Made by a program: the position numbers and the translations under genes. DNA of 9,248 nt from Betaproteobacteria bacterium (GTDB taxonomy: Bacteria > Pseudomonadota > Gammaproteobacteria > Burkholderiales > SG8-39), in NCBI GenBank assembly GCA_019245555.1, contig JAFARH010000177.1, positions 1 through 9,248 of the forward strand. Direction: 5' to 3'. Under the pieces are notes generated by a model. It ran no database searches. It was not told the DNA's origin and saw nothing but the letters and a program-made list of their open reading frames with translations. Below, piece by piece: positions 1-5,941 of this stretch (its first letter is position 1; the number at the start of each line of letters is the position of its first letter).

Positions 1-105
1 CTCGGCCGCGATCCGGCAGTGGGCTCTTCGGTGCTGATCACCGCCTGCACCGACTCCGGCGGCTTCTTTATCTTTCTTGGTCTCGCGACGCTGTTCCTGA
101 TGTAA
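1..105 (+). CDS. mgtE: MgtE-type magnesium transporter, C-terminal end only
   Basis: Partial gene: only the last 34 codons and the TAA stop lie in the window. The peptide begins LGRDPAVGSSVLIT and ends in a hydrophobic run, GFFIFLGLATLFLM. This matches the last transmembrane helix of MgtE, a homodimeric inner-membrane Mg2+ channel. In MgtE the conserved 'DPA...TD..G' stretch lines the pore and its aspartate, here the D of CTDSG, coordinates Mg2+ (family knowledge). The cytoplasmic N and CBS domains would lie upstream, outside the window. The end of the gene overlaps, tail to tail, the end of the minus-strand acetyltransferase gene. The family call is firm for so short a piece, but whether the rest of the gene is intact cannot be judged. 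Confidence 0.85.
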   Translation, partial: LGRDPAVGSSVLITACTDSGGFFIFLGLATLFLM

Positions 106-661
106 GCGCGGCGGCGATGCGCCGTGTCGCCGCCAGCTGCGACTTCAAAGCGTGGTCGAAAAGTGCGACACGCTGCGCGAACACCGCGCCGAAATGACTC
201 GCTGCGTCGGGTGGCGGCAGCTTGAGCCAGGCATCCGCCTCGCCGGCTTCGGTAACGATCTCCATCTGCTGGCGCCGCGCGAGCCGCATCATCGCGGCAT
301 TTTCCGTGAGGCAGTGCATGAAGAGGGCGCGGACGCCCCAATTGCGGGCATGCAGGTGCGCGCGCTCGAGGAGTGCGCTGCCCACGCCACGTTCGCGGTG
401 ATGCTCGAGCACTGAGACGCCGAGCTCTGCATGGCCGTTGCCGCGCGCGACATGCGCGACACCAAGGAATCTCAATTCATCGTCCGCGACCGCGAATACG
501 GCGTCATGGGCAAAATCGATGCGCTCGACGTACTGCTGCACGGAATAGTCACTGAGCGGCGCACCGAAACGAAGCCTGCGGTCTTCAGGCCCCAGGACGA
601 GGAAGTGGCTCAGGAGCGCGGGCCGTTCAGCCCTCGAAACTTCTCGGATTGGAATATTCAT
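68..661 (-). CDS. GNAT-family N-acetyltransferase, substrate unknown
   Basis: A 197-residue protein of the GNAT fold, which transfers acetyl from acetyl-CoA to an amine. The acetyl-CoA pyrophosphate loop (motif A) is visible as HRERGVGSAL at about residues 88-97. It follows a beta strand (AELGVSVLE, 78-86) and is followed by a helix and strand ending in the GNAT-like NAAMMRLARR (121-130). The last ~45 residues extend past the core fold and have no motif I recognise. The open frame continues upstream inside hemL, but the start chosen is the ATG at 661, preceded by AGGGGG four bases away and giving the sensible N-terminus MNIPIREVSR. The gene follows the hemL stop by 31 bases and is probably the last member of the thiD-thiE-hemL operon. 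Its final 38 bases overlap the mgtE end on the other strand. The substrate cannot be inferred from sequence. Confidence 0.85.
   Translation of the reverse strand: MNIPIREVSRAERPALLSHFLVLGPEDRRLRFGAPLSDYSVQQYVERIDFAHDAVFAVADDELRFLGVAHVARGNGHAELGVSVLEHHRERGVGSALLERAHLHARNWGVRALFMHCLTENAAMMRLARRQQMEIVTEAGEADAWLKLPPPDAASHFGAVFAQRVALFDHALKSQLAATRRIAAALTSGTASRDQER
110..134. terminator. GC-rich hairpin at the mgtE/GNAT convergent ends
   Basis: Perfect 8-base inverted repeat GGCGGCGA (110-117) and TCGCCGCC (127-134) around a 9-base loop. It starts four bases after the mgtE stop codon and lies within the last codons of the convergent GNAT gene. The position suits a 3'-end hairpin for the mgtE transcript. 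There is no T-run after the stem on either strand, so it is not a canonical intrinsic terminator. It may only stabilise RNA ends, or be a chance product of high GC. Confidence 0.25.
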
Positions 662-692
662 CGACCCCCTGCACACGCAAGGACCATTCCAG

Positions 693-1967
693 TCACAGCC
701 GGCCGAAGGCCTCGCGTGCCGCAGCCAATGTCGCCTCGATCTCGGCGTCACCATGGGCAGCCGAAACGAATCCCGCTTCATAAGCAGATGGCGCCAAGTA
801 GACGCCGCGCTCGAGCATGGCGTGGAAGAACTTGTTGAAGCGCTCGCGATCGCATTGCATGACTTCCGCGAAGCTCTTCGGCGGCGCCTCGCGGAAATAG
901 AGTCCAAACATGCTGCCGATTGATTGCGACGAGAACGTGACGCCGCGCTTGTTCGCCTCGCTCGCTAGGCCTTCCACCAGCGCCTTGGTCGTCGCTTCGA
1001 TGCGGTCCAGCAATCGCGGTTGCACCATCAGCTGAAGCGTCGCCAGTCCGGCGGCGACAGCGATCGGGTTGCCGGAAAGCGTGCCCGCCTGGTACACCGG
1101 GCCGAGCGGCGCGAGCTTCTCCATGATGTCGCGCCGGCCCCCGAGCGCGCCAAGCGGTAGCCCGCCGCCGATCACCTTGCCGAGCGTCGTGACGTCGGGC
1201 TTGATCTTGTAGCGCGCCTGCGCGCCGCCGAGCGCGACGCGAAAACCGGTCATCACCTCATCAAGGATCAGGACCGCGCCATGGCGCGTGCATTCCTCGC
1301 GCAGCGCTTCAAGAAATCCCGCCGCAGGCAGGACCAGGTTCATGTTGCCGGCGACCGGCTCGACGATCACGCCTGCGATGTCCTTTCCCTGCCTCGAGAA
1401 AACCTCTCGAACCTGCGGCGTGTCGTTGTAGTTCAGAACCACCGTGTGTGCCGCTGTCTCTTCCGGCACACCGGCCGAACTCGGATTACCGAAAGTGAGG
1501 GCACCCGACCCGGCCTTCACGAGCAGCGCGTCCGCGTGGCCGTGGTAGCAGCCTTCGAACTTCACGATGAGCTTGCGACCGGTGAAGCCACGCGCGAGGC
1601 GGATCGCGGTCATCGTGGCTTCGGTCCCGGACGACACCAGGCGCACGCGCTCGAGCGAAGGCACCAGTTCGCAAAGGCGTTCGGCGAGCTGTGTTTCCTC
1701 TGCGGTCGGCGCGCCGTAGGAGAGGGCGCGCGCGGCAGCAGCCTGGACGGCGGCGACGACGGCGGGGTGGGTGTGGCCGACGATCATCGGACCCCACGAA
1801 CCGACATAGTCGATATAACGCTTTCCGTCAGCGTCCCAGAGATGGGGGCCGAGGGCTCGCTCAAAGAAGCGTGGCGTGCCACCGACCGCGCGGAAGGCGC
1901 GTACCGGCGAGTTCACGCCGCCGGGAATGACTTTCTGCGCCCGTTCGAAGAGGATTTCGTTTTTCAT
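693..1967 (-). CDS. hemL: Glutamate-1-semialdehyde 2,1-aminomutase
   Basis: Cytoplasmic PLP enzyme that converts glutamate-1-semialdehyde to 5-aminolevulinate, the last step of the C5 route into haem and other tetrapyrroles. At 424 residues it has the usual family length. Class-III aminotransferase landmarks appear in order: N-terminal [10 protein letters not shown] (16-25), the PLP-phosphate loop SSGTEAT (112-118), YHGHAD (141-146), DEVMTGFR (236-243, with the Asp that contacts the PLP ring nitrogen), and the Schiff-base lysine K264 in [16 protein letters not shown] follows near 298-304. The SPVRAF and GSWGPMI segments point to HemL rather than other class-III enzymes. The ATG overlaps the thiE stop as ATGA, with GGGAAG eight bases upstream, so translation is probably coupled to thiE. 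The protein looks complete and functional. Confidence 0.97.
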   Translation of the reverse strand: MKNEILFERAQKVIPGGVNSPVRAFRAVGGTPRFFERALGPHLWDADGKRYIDYVGSWGPMIVGHTHPAVVAAVQAAAARALSYGAPTAEETQLAERLCELVPSLERVRLVSSGTEATMTAIRLARGFTGRKLIVKFEGCYHGHADALLVKAGSGALTFGNPSSAGVPEETAAHTVVLNYNDTPQVREVFSRQGKDIAGVIVEPVAGNMNLVLPAAGFLEALREECTRHGAVLILDEVMTGFRVALGGAQARYKIKPDVTTLGKVIGGGLPLGALGGRRDIMEKLAPLGPVYQAGTLSGNPIAVAAGLATLQLMVQPRLLDRIEATTKALVEGLASEANKRGVTFSSQSIGSMFGLYFREAPPKSFAEVMQCDRERFNKFFHAMLERGVYLAPSAYEAGFVSAAHGDAEIEATLAAAREAFGRL

Positions 1968-2545
1968 GCGAAGAGCTTCCCATAATCACGCGCCCGCTGG
2001 CGAATGTCGGGCGCGTCGAAGAGATCGGTAATCACCGCCAGGAGATCCGCCCCGCCAGCAATCAGCTGCGGCGCGTTTTGGAGCGTAATTCCGCCGATAG
2101 CGGCGAGCGGCACACCGAGCGGTTCTGCAAACAAGGCGAGCGGTGCTCGGACAGCGGCTGGCTTTGTAGGAGAGGAAAAGACACTGCCGAACGCCACATA
2201 GTCGACGCCAGCCTTCACCGCCGCGCGCGCGAGAGTGGGATCGTTATAGCAGGAAGCGCCGAGCAGCTTCCCCTGCAGGCGCTTGCGCGCCGGGCGGAGG
2301 TCGCCATCGTCGCGGCCGAGATGCACTCCGTCCGCGCCGAGCTCGAGGGCAAGCTCGAGATCGTCGTTGATGATCACCGGCACACTGAATTCCTTGCTTA
2401 GCCGAACGATCGACCGAGCGAGGGCCACATCACGCTTTTTCTGCCGGTATTGCAGGAGCGCGATGCCACCCTCGAGCGCGAGGCGCGTCTTGCGCTCGAC
2501 ATCGCCGGTCTCCGGCGTGATCGCGTAAAGCCCGCGTAGTTTCAC
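1964..2545 (-). CDS. thiE: Thiamine-phosphate synthase
   Basis: Joins HMP pyrophosphate and the thiazole phosphate to make thiamine phosphate, in the cytoplasm. The 193-residue TIM-barrel protein is slightly shorter than E. coli ThiE (about 211). Visible motifs are LQYRQKK (31-37, the Q-x-R-x-K pyrophosphate site), INDDLELA (59-66), [11 protein letters not shown] (70-80), GASCYN (96-101), [14 protein letters not shown] (115-128, substrate loop) and AIGGIT (149-154). The start is taken as the GTG at 2545, giving [10 protein letters not shown]. It overlaps the thiD stop as GTGA, and longer forms would run deep into thiD with unlike sequence. I see no strong Shine-Dalgarno, so coupling to thiD translation is likely. 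The next gene, hemL, overlaps by ATGA. Complete, with all main motifs present. Confidence 0.95.
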   Translation of the reverse strand: MKLRGLYAITPETGDVERKTRLALEGGIALLQYRQKKRDVALARSIVRLSKEFSVPVIINDDLELALELGADGVHLGRDDGDLRPARKRLQGKLLGASCYNDPTLARAAVKAGVDYVAFGSVFSSPTKPAAVRAPLALFAEPLGVPLAAIGGITLQNAPQLIAGGADLLAVITDLFDAPDIRQRARDYGKLFA

Positions 2546-3327
2546 GAGCGAAAGAAGCGATTCGGTAGAAGCTGTCCGCCGCCGAGTCGGAAGCCGGCCG
2601 CGAGTGCCTCCCAGGTGAAGCGCTGCGCAGCGTGCGCTGCCTCCGGCGGGTCGAGGCCTTTGGCGAGCTCCGCGGCAATTGCAGAGGCAAGCGTGCATCC
2701 GGAGCCGTGGTAGCTCGCGGGCAGTCTCGGCCAGCGGTCTTCGCGCACGACGCCGCTCGCGTCATACAGAGTATTCACCACGTCGCTGTCTTCTTCGTGC
2801 GTTCCGGTGATGAGGACGTACTCGCAGCCCTGGTCGAGGAGACGCCGCGCGCATTCAGCGAGATCCTTCGCGCCGTCGGCGAGGCGGCGCGCTTCCAGAC
2901 TGTTCGGCGTGAGCATCGTCGTCTGCGGCAGTATGAGCTCGCGCAGCGCTTCGATCGTTTCGTCCTGTGCGAGCGGATCGCCGCGACCGCTTGCGAGCAC
3001 TGGATCGACCACGAACGGAACCGCGGAATGCTTCGCGACGACTTCGCTCACCGCACGGACGTTCTGCGAAGATCCGAGTACGCCCGCCTTGAATGCGGCA
3101 ACCGGCATGTCTTCCAGCAAACGATGCGCTTGCGCAGAGATCAACGGCGGGTCGATCGGCGTCATGCGCTCGACGCCGCGGGTGTCCTGAACGGTGATGG
3201 CGGTGACGACCGAAAGCGGATGACAGCCGAGCGCGGCGATGGTGAGGAGATCAGCTTGGATGCCGGCGCCGCCTGTCGGATCGGAGGCGGCGAAGGAGAG
3301 CACCGCCGCGGGCGAGCGAGACGACAT
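2542..3327 (-). CDS. thiD: Hydroxymethylpyrimidine / phosphomethylpyrimidine kinase
   Basis: Phosphorylates HMP and then HMP phosphate to HMP pyrophosphate, the pyrimidine substrate of ThiE. The 261-residue ribokinase-fold protein shows the N-terminal substrate motif SDPTGGAGIQAD (15-26), KAGVLGS (80-86), VVDPVLASGRGDPL (107-119 region), TPNSLEARRLA (140-150) and the anion-hole/catalytic loop HGSGCTLASAIAAE (207-220, with C211). The ASGRGD segment differs from the VAKSGD form of E. coli ThiD. I recall it as a common betaproteobacterial variant, not a defect. It is the first gene of the minus-strand operon, its stop overlapping the thiE start by four bases. Its ATG lies only 23 bases from the rubredoxin start, so no TPP riboswitch can fit upstream. 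thiC and thiazole-branch genes are not in the window. Confidence 0.95.
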   Translation of the reverse strand: MSSRSPAAVLSFAASDPTGGAGIQADLLTIAALGCHPLSVVTAITVQDTRGVERMTPIDPPLISAQAHRLLEDMPVAAFKAGVLGSSQNVRAVSEVVAKHSAVPFVVDPVLASGRGDPLAQDETIEALRELILPQTTMLTPNSLEARRLADGAKDLAECARRLLDQGCEYVLITGTHEEDSDVVNTLYDASGVVREDRWPRLPASYHGSGCTLASAIAAELAKGLDPPEAAHAAQRFTWEALAAGFRLGGGQLLPNRFFRS

Positions 3328-3331
3328 GGGT

Positions 3332-3337
3332 TAATAT
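3332..3337 (+). promoter_or_regulatory. Candidate -10 box for the rubredoxin gene
   Basis: TAATAT ends 13 bases before the rubredoxin ATG, in an otherwise GC-rich region. No convincing -35 is seen at 16-18 bases upstream, which falls in the first codons of thiD. If used, transcription would start about 7 bases before the ATG. No Shine-Dalgarno sequence lies in that space. Confidence 0.3.
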
Positions 3338-3345
3338 CCGGCCCC

Positions 3346-3376
3346 ATTCTATGACCGAAAATCAGGTGCAATTCAA
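3346..3376 (-). promoter_or_regulatory. Candidate thiD promoter (weak)
   Basis: On the minus strand, TAGAAT (3351-3346) resembles a sigma-70 -10 box, and TTGAAT (3376-3371) could serve as a -35 with a long 19-base spacer. The -10 lies 18 bases before the thiD ATG, predicting a leader of about 12 bases. The -35 would sit inside the rubredoxin coding region. The two promoters for the divergent pair would then overlap. Read by eye only; a chance match is possible. Confidence 0.3.
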
Positions 3377-3536
3377 GACGTGGATGTGCCTCATTTGTGG
3401 CTTCGTCTACGACGAAGCCGCAGGCCTGCCCGACGAAGGCATTGCACCCGGCACGAAGTGGGAAGACGTGCCGATGAACTGGACCTGTCCCGAGTGCGGC
3501 GCGCGTAAGGAAGACTTCGAAATGGTGGAGATTTGA
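3351..3536 (+). CDS. Rubredoxin
   Basis: Small cytoplasmic iron protein that carries one electron on a single Fe held by four cysteines. The 61-residue product has both knuckles: CLICG (C13, C16) and CPECG (C46, C49). They are separated by the typical FVYDEAAGLPDEGI and GTKWEDVP segments, and W44 and F56 are core aromatics. Relative to the classical 52-54 residue clostridial form it has an extra ~10 N-terminal residues (MTENQVQFKT). Starting at the internal ATG (M12) would remove these, but that codon directly precedes the first cysteine and is less likely. It is divergent from thiD and 26 bases ahead of yqgE. The redox partner is unknown: no alkane hydroxylase, oxygen reductase or rubredoxin reductase gene is nearby. 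Confidence 0.95.
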   Translation: MTENQVQFKTWMCLICGFVYDEAAGLPDEGIAPGTKWEDVPMNWTCPECGARKEDFEMVEI

Positions 3537-3541
3537 TGCGG

Positions 3542-3547
3542 TAAAAT
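3542..3547 (+). promoter_or_regulatory. Candidate -10 box ahead of yqgE
   Basis: TAAAAT lies in the 26-base gap between the rubredoxin stop and the yqgE ATG, ending 15 bases before the ATG. A -35 is not obvious. If active it would give a leader of about 9 bases and would be the entry promoter for the whole yqgE-to-dat chain, which has no later gap able to hold a promoter outside coding sequence. Confidence 0.3.
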
Positions 3548-3562
3548 GCGTCTTGTCGGCGC

Positions 3563-4123
3563 ATGTCATCGATCAATCTGACTCATCACTTCCTGATCGC
3601 CATGCCGAGCATGGCCGATCCGTACTTCTCGAAGACCCTGACGTATATCTGTGAGCACAACGACCAAGGCGCGCTCGGCCTGGTCGTGAACCGCCCGATC
3701 GACATGACGCTGCAGGCGTTGTTCGAACGGCTCTCGCTCTCAATCTCCGATCGCGCGGCATCCGAGGCGCCGATCTACTTCGGCGGCCCGGTACAGACCG
3801 ACCGCGGTTTCGTGCTGCACGAACCGGCGGGCAATTGGCAGTCGACGCTGCGCGTGGGCGAGGCGATTGGCCTCACCACCTCGAAGGACATCCTGGAGGC
3901 GGTCGGGCGTGGCGACGGTCCCAAGCGCATGCTGGTCACACTCGGCTACGCCGGCTGGTCGCCTGGCCAGCTCGAGCAGGAACTCTCGCAAAACGCCTGG
4001 CTCACCGTCGAGGCGAAGGACGCGATCCTCTTCGATATCCCGGCGGAAGAGCGGCTGCCGCAGGCGATGGGACTACTTGGCCTCGACTACGCGAGGCTCC
4101 AGGATGAAGCAGGACATGCCTGA
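3563..4123 (+). CDS. yqgE: YqgE/AlgH family protein (DUF179)
   Basis: A 186-residue member of the YqgE/AlgH family, whose biochemical role is not settled; Pseudomonas AlgH was first linked to alginate regulation. Family signatures are clear: [17 protein letters not shown] (6-22), [18 protein letters not shown] (28-45), the [15 protein letters not shown] strand-loop (72-86) and [15 protein letters not shown] (127-141). The first ATG at 3563 gives the usual family N-terminus; the in-frame ATG at 3602 would cut off the conserved HHFLIA segment. No Shine-Dalgarno is visible before the start. A weak inverted repeat, ATGCG-9 bases-CGCAT (3546-3564), spans the start codon. The gene overlaps ruvX by 20 bases. 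The yqgE-ruvX-pyrR-pyrB-pyrC' order is the same as I recall from Pseudomonas aeruginosa. Confidence 0.95.
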   Translation: MSSINLTHHFLIAMPSMADPYFSKTLTYICEHNDQGALGLVVNRPIDMTLQALFERLSLSISDRAASEAPIYFGGPVQTDRGFVLHEPAGNWQSTLRVGEAIGLTTSKDILEAVGRGDGPKRMLVTLGYAGWSPGQLEQELSQNAWLTVEAKDAILFDIPAEERLPQAMGLLGLDYARLQDEAGHA

Positions 4124-4511
4124 GCGCTCCGCGCGCACAGTCCTCGCCTTCGATTTTGGTCTCAAGCGTATTGGAGTAGCAGTGGGGGAACCGGAGCTTC
4201 GCACTGCGCATCCGCTGCCGCCGATTGCCGCTCCCGGTTTCGACAGCATTGGCAAGCTGGTCGCCGAGTGGCATCCGGGCCAATTGGTTGTCGGACTGCC
4301 AGTCGCCGCGAATGGCGAGCACCCCCTTGCGAAACGTGTTGAGCGCTTCGCGCGCCAGCTCGAGGGGCGCTTCCGGCTGCCGGTCGCGCGGGTGGACGAG
4401 CGCTACACCTCAGTGGAAGCAGAAAGCCGCCTGCGCGGCACGAGGAACAAGTCGGTAGACTCCGTCGCCGCCCAACTCATCCTGGAACAATACTTTGACC
4501 AAGCTGCCTGA
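4104..4511 (+). CDS. ruvX: RuvX/YqgF, Holliday-junction-resolvase-like RNase
   Basis: A 135-residue RNase-H-fold nuclease of the YqgF family, linked in E. coli to processing of the 5' end of pre-16S rRNA and annotated as a putative Holliday junction resolvase. Conserved acidic motifs are present: [14 protein letters not shown] (15-28, with D17), [12 protein letters not shown] (61-72), [11 protein letters not shown] (97-107, with E99) and [16 protein letters not shown] (116-131, with D119). The catalytic set therefore looks intact. The start is chosen at 4104, where GAGG lies eight bases upstream; an in-frame ATG at 4116 (MPERSAR) is possible and would shorten the overlap with yqgE from 20 to 8 bases. 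The end overlaps pyrR by 17 bases. The pairing with yqgE is widespread in proteobacteria. Confidence 0.95.
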   Translation: MKQDMPERSARTVLAFDFGLKRIGVAVGEPELRTAHPLPPIAAPGFDSIGKLVAEWHPGQLVVGLPVAANGEHPLAKRVERFARQLEGRFRLPVARVDERYTSVEAESRLRGTRNKSVDSVAAQLILEQYFDQAA

Positions 4512-5001
4512 CGCGGAAAAGCTCTGCGCGCAGCTCGTCACCGAGCTGAAGCCCCACATTGGGCAGAAGACTGCGATGGTCGGGCTCTATACCGGCGGTG
4601 TCTGGCTTGCAGAGCGTCTTCACAAGGAACTGGCGCTGAAAACGCCGCTCGGCCTCATGGACATCGCGTTTTACCGTGACGACTATTCGGCGCGGGGACT
4701 CAAGCACGACCCGAAGCGCACCAAGATCCCGTTTGATGTGAATGGCGCCGAGCTCCTGCTGGTCGACGATGTACTCAACAGCGGTCGAACGGTGCGCGCC
4801 GCCATGAATGAGCTCTTCGACTACGGCAGGCCTGCCAGTATCTCGCTCGTCGTGCTTGCCGATCGCGGCGGCAGGCAGCTCCCGATCGCTGCGCAATACT
4901 GCGGCGCGAAGGTCGATGTTCCCGGGGATATGCGGCTACGACTGAATCGCGAGGTCAACGGTAAGCTTGCGCTCGCCCTGGAGAAGCAGAATGCAGCGTA
5001 A
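4495..5001 (+). CDS. pyrR: PyrR, pyrimidine regulator / uracil phosphoribosyltransferase homologue
   Basis: A 168-residue PRTase. The PRPP-binding loop [13 protein letters not shown] (87-99) is intact. [13 protein letters not shown] (30-42), the PyrR-typical YRDDYS (60-65) and [12 protein letters not shown] (120-131) place it with PyrR rather than Upp or other PRTases. In Bacillus, PyrR binds pyr mRNA leaders with UMP/UTP and also has UPRTase activity. In Gram-negatives the regulatory role is less clear. The start is TTG at 4495, the only plausible start near the conserved N-terminus, with TGGAA about eight bases upstream. It lies inside the end of ruvX, overlapping by 17 bases. Such a start and overlap suggest coupled, perhaps modest, translation. 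pyrB overlaps the end by 11 bases, so no attenuator sits between pyrR and pyrB. Confidence 0.92.
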   Translation: MTKLPDAEKLCAQLVTELKPHIGQKTAMVGLYTGGVWLAERLHKELALKTPLGLMDIAFYRDDYSARGLKHDPKRTKIPFDVNGAELLLVDDVLNSGRTVRAAMNELFDYGRPASISLVVLADRGGRQLPIAAQYCGAKVDVPGDMRLRLNREVNGKLALALEKQNAA

Positions 5002-5941
5002 CCCGCAGCTCAACGACGCCGGTGAGCTGCAGCATCTGCTTTCCATCGAAGGCCTGCCCCGCGAGATCCTGACCCAGATACTCGATACCGCCGAATCGTT
5101 CGCCGGCGTCACCGAGCGCGAAGTGAAGAAAGTACCGCTCCTTCGCGGCAAGAGCGTCTTCAACCTGTTCTTCGAACCGTCCACTCGCACACGCACTACG
5201 TTTGAGATAGCTGCGAAACGCCTGTCGGCGGACGTCATCAACCTGAATATTGCGGTGTCGTCGCAGACCAAAGGCGAATCGCTGCTCGACACGGTGGCGA
5301 ATCTCTCAGCGATGCAGGCGGACATCTTCGTCGTGCGCCATAGTTCGTCGGGCGCGCCCTTCCTGATTGCCCGACATGTGAAGTCGCACGAGCATGTGAT
5401 CAATGCCGGGGACGGGCGGCACTCGCATCCGACACAGGGCCTGCTCGACCTCTTCACCATCCGGCACTACAAGAAAGACTTCTCTGGGCTCACCGTCGCC
5501 ATCGTCGGCGATGTGCTTCACTCTCGCGTCGCGCGCTCACTGATTCACGGGTTGACGACGCTCGGCGCGTCCGAGGTACGCGTGATCGGGCCGCAGACGT
5601 TGCTGCCGACCGGTGTCGAAGCGCTTGGCGTCAAGGTGTTCCGCGACATGCGCGAAGGGCTGCGCGATTGCGACGTGGTGGTGATGCTTCGCCTGCAGAA
5701 CGAGCGCATGAACGGGGCGTTGCTTCCCTCGGCGCAGGAATTCAACAAGCACTATGGGCTCACGGCCGAGAAACTCGCGCTCGCACGCAAGGACGCGATC
5801 GTCATGCATCCCGGTCCGATGAACCGCGGCGTTGAGATCGACTCGTCGGTCGCCGACGGTCCGCATTCGGTGATCCTCCCCCAAGTGACTTTCGGCATCG
5901 CAGTCCGGATGGCCGTGATGAGTATCGTGGCGGGGAACTAA
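4991..5941 (+). CDS. pyrB: Aspartate carbamoyltransferase catalytic subunit
   Basis: Condenses carbamoyl phosphate with aspartate, the committed step of pyrimidine synthesis. At 316 residues it carries all family motifs: carbamoyl-phosphate loop [13 protein letters not shown] (60-72), QTKGES (92-97, with K94), VRHSSSGAP (115-123), GRHSHPTQG (142-150), [12 protein letters not shown] (172-183), MLRLQNERM (232-240, aspartate site) and [12 protein letters not shown] (272-283). The chosen ATG at 4991 has GGAG seven bases upstream; a start at 4967 would add eight unlike residues. The N-terminus ([22 protein letters not shown]) resembles the extended Pseudomonas-type PyrB. I recall that region as linked there to nucleotide control and to assembly with PyrC'. 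No pyrI regulatory subunit is present. The stop overlaps the next start as TAATG. Confidence 0.97.
   Translation: MQRNPQLNDAGELQHLLSIEGLPREILTQILDTAESFAGVTEREVKKVPLLRGKSVFNLFFEPSTRTRTTFEIAAKRLSADVINLNIAVSSQTKGESLLDTVANLSAMQADIFVVRHSSSGAPFLIARHVKSHEHVINAGDGRHSHPTQGLLDLFTIRHYKKDFSGLTVAIVGDVLHSRVARSLIHGLTTLGASEVRVIGPQTLLPTGVEALGVKVFRDMREGLRDCDVVVMLRLQNERMNGALLPSAQEFNKHYGLTAEKLALARKDAIVMHPGPMNRGVEIDSSVADGPHSVILPQVTFGIAVRMAVMSIVAGN

Noticed and set aside
699..713. Palindromic GGCC-GAA-GGCC near the hemL end as a terminator
   Set aside because: The 4-base stem is too short and lacks a T-run; the GNAT gene with a strong ribosome site follows at once, which argues for read-through.
662..907. Upstream extension of the acetyltransferase to 279 residues
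   Set aside because: The added 82 residues are Arg/Ser-rich, overlap the hemL end in another frame, and the internal ATG at 661 has a strong ribosome site.
1281..1985. Plus-strand open frame of 234 codons opposite hemL
   Set aside because: It lies antisense to hemL with all HemL motifs intact on the other strand; its product is rich in Arg, His and Gly and resembles no family.
2546..2698. Upstream extension of ThiE to 244 residues
   Set aside because: The extra 51 residues are antisense-like low-complexity sequence inside thiD; the GTG at 2545 gives the family N-terminus and a GTGA overlap.
3328..3350. TPP riboswitch ahead of thiD
   Set aside because: Only 23 bases separate thiD from the divergent gene, and no THI-box-like sequence is visible on the minus strand there.
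4412..4511. Intrinsic attenuator or PyrR leader before pyrR
   Set aside because: This stretch is ruvX coding sequence with conserved catalytic motifs, and I see no GC hairpin followed by a T-run.
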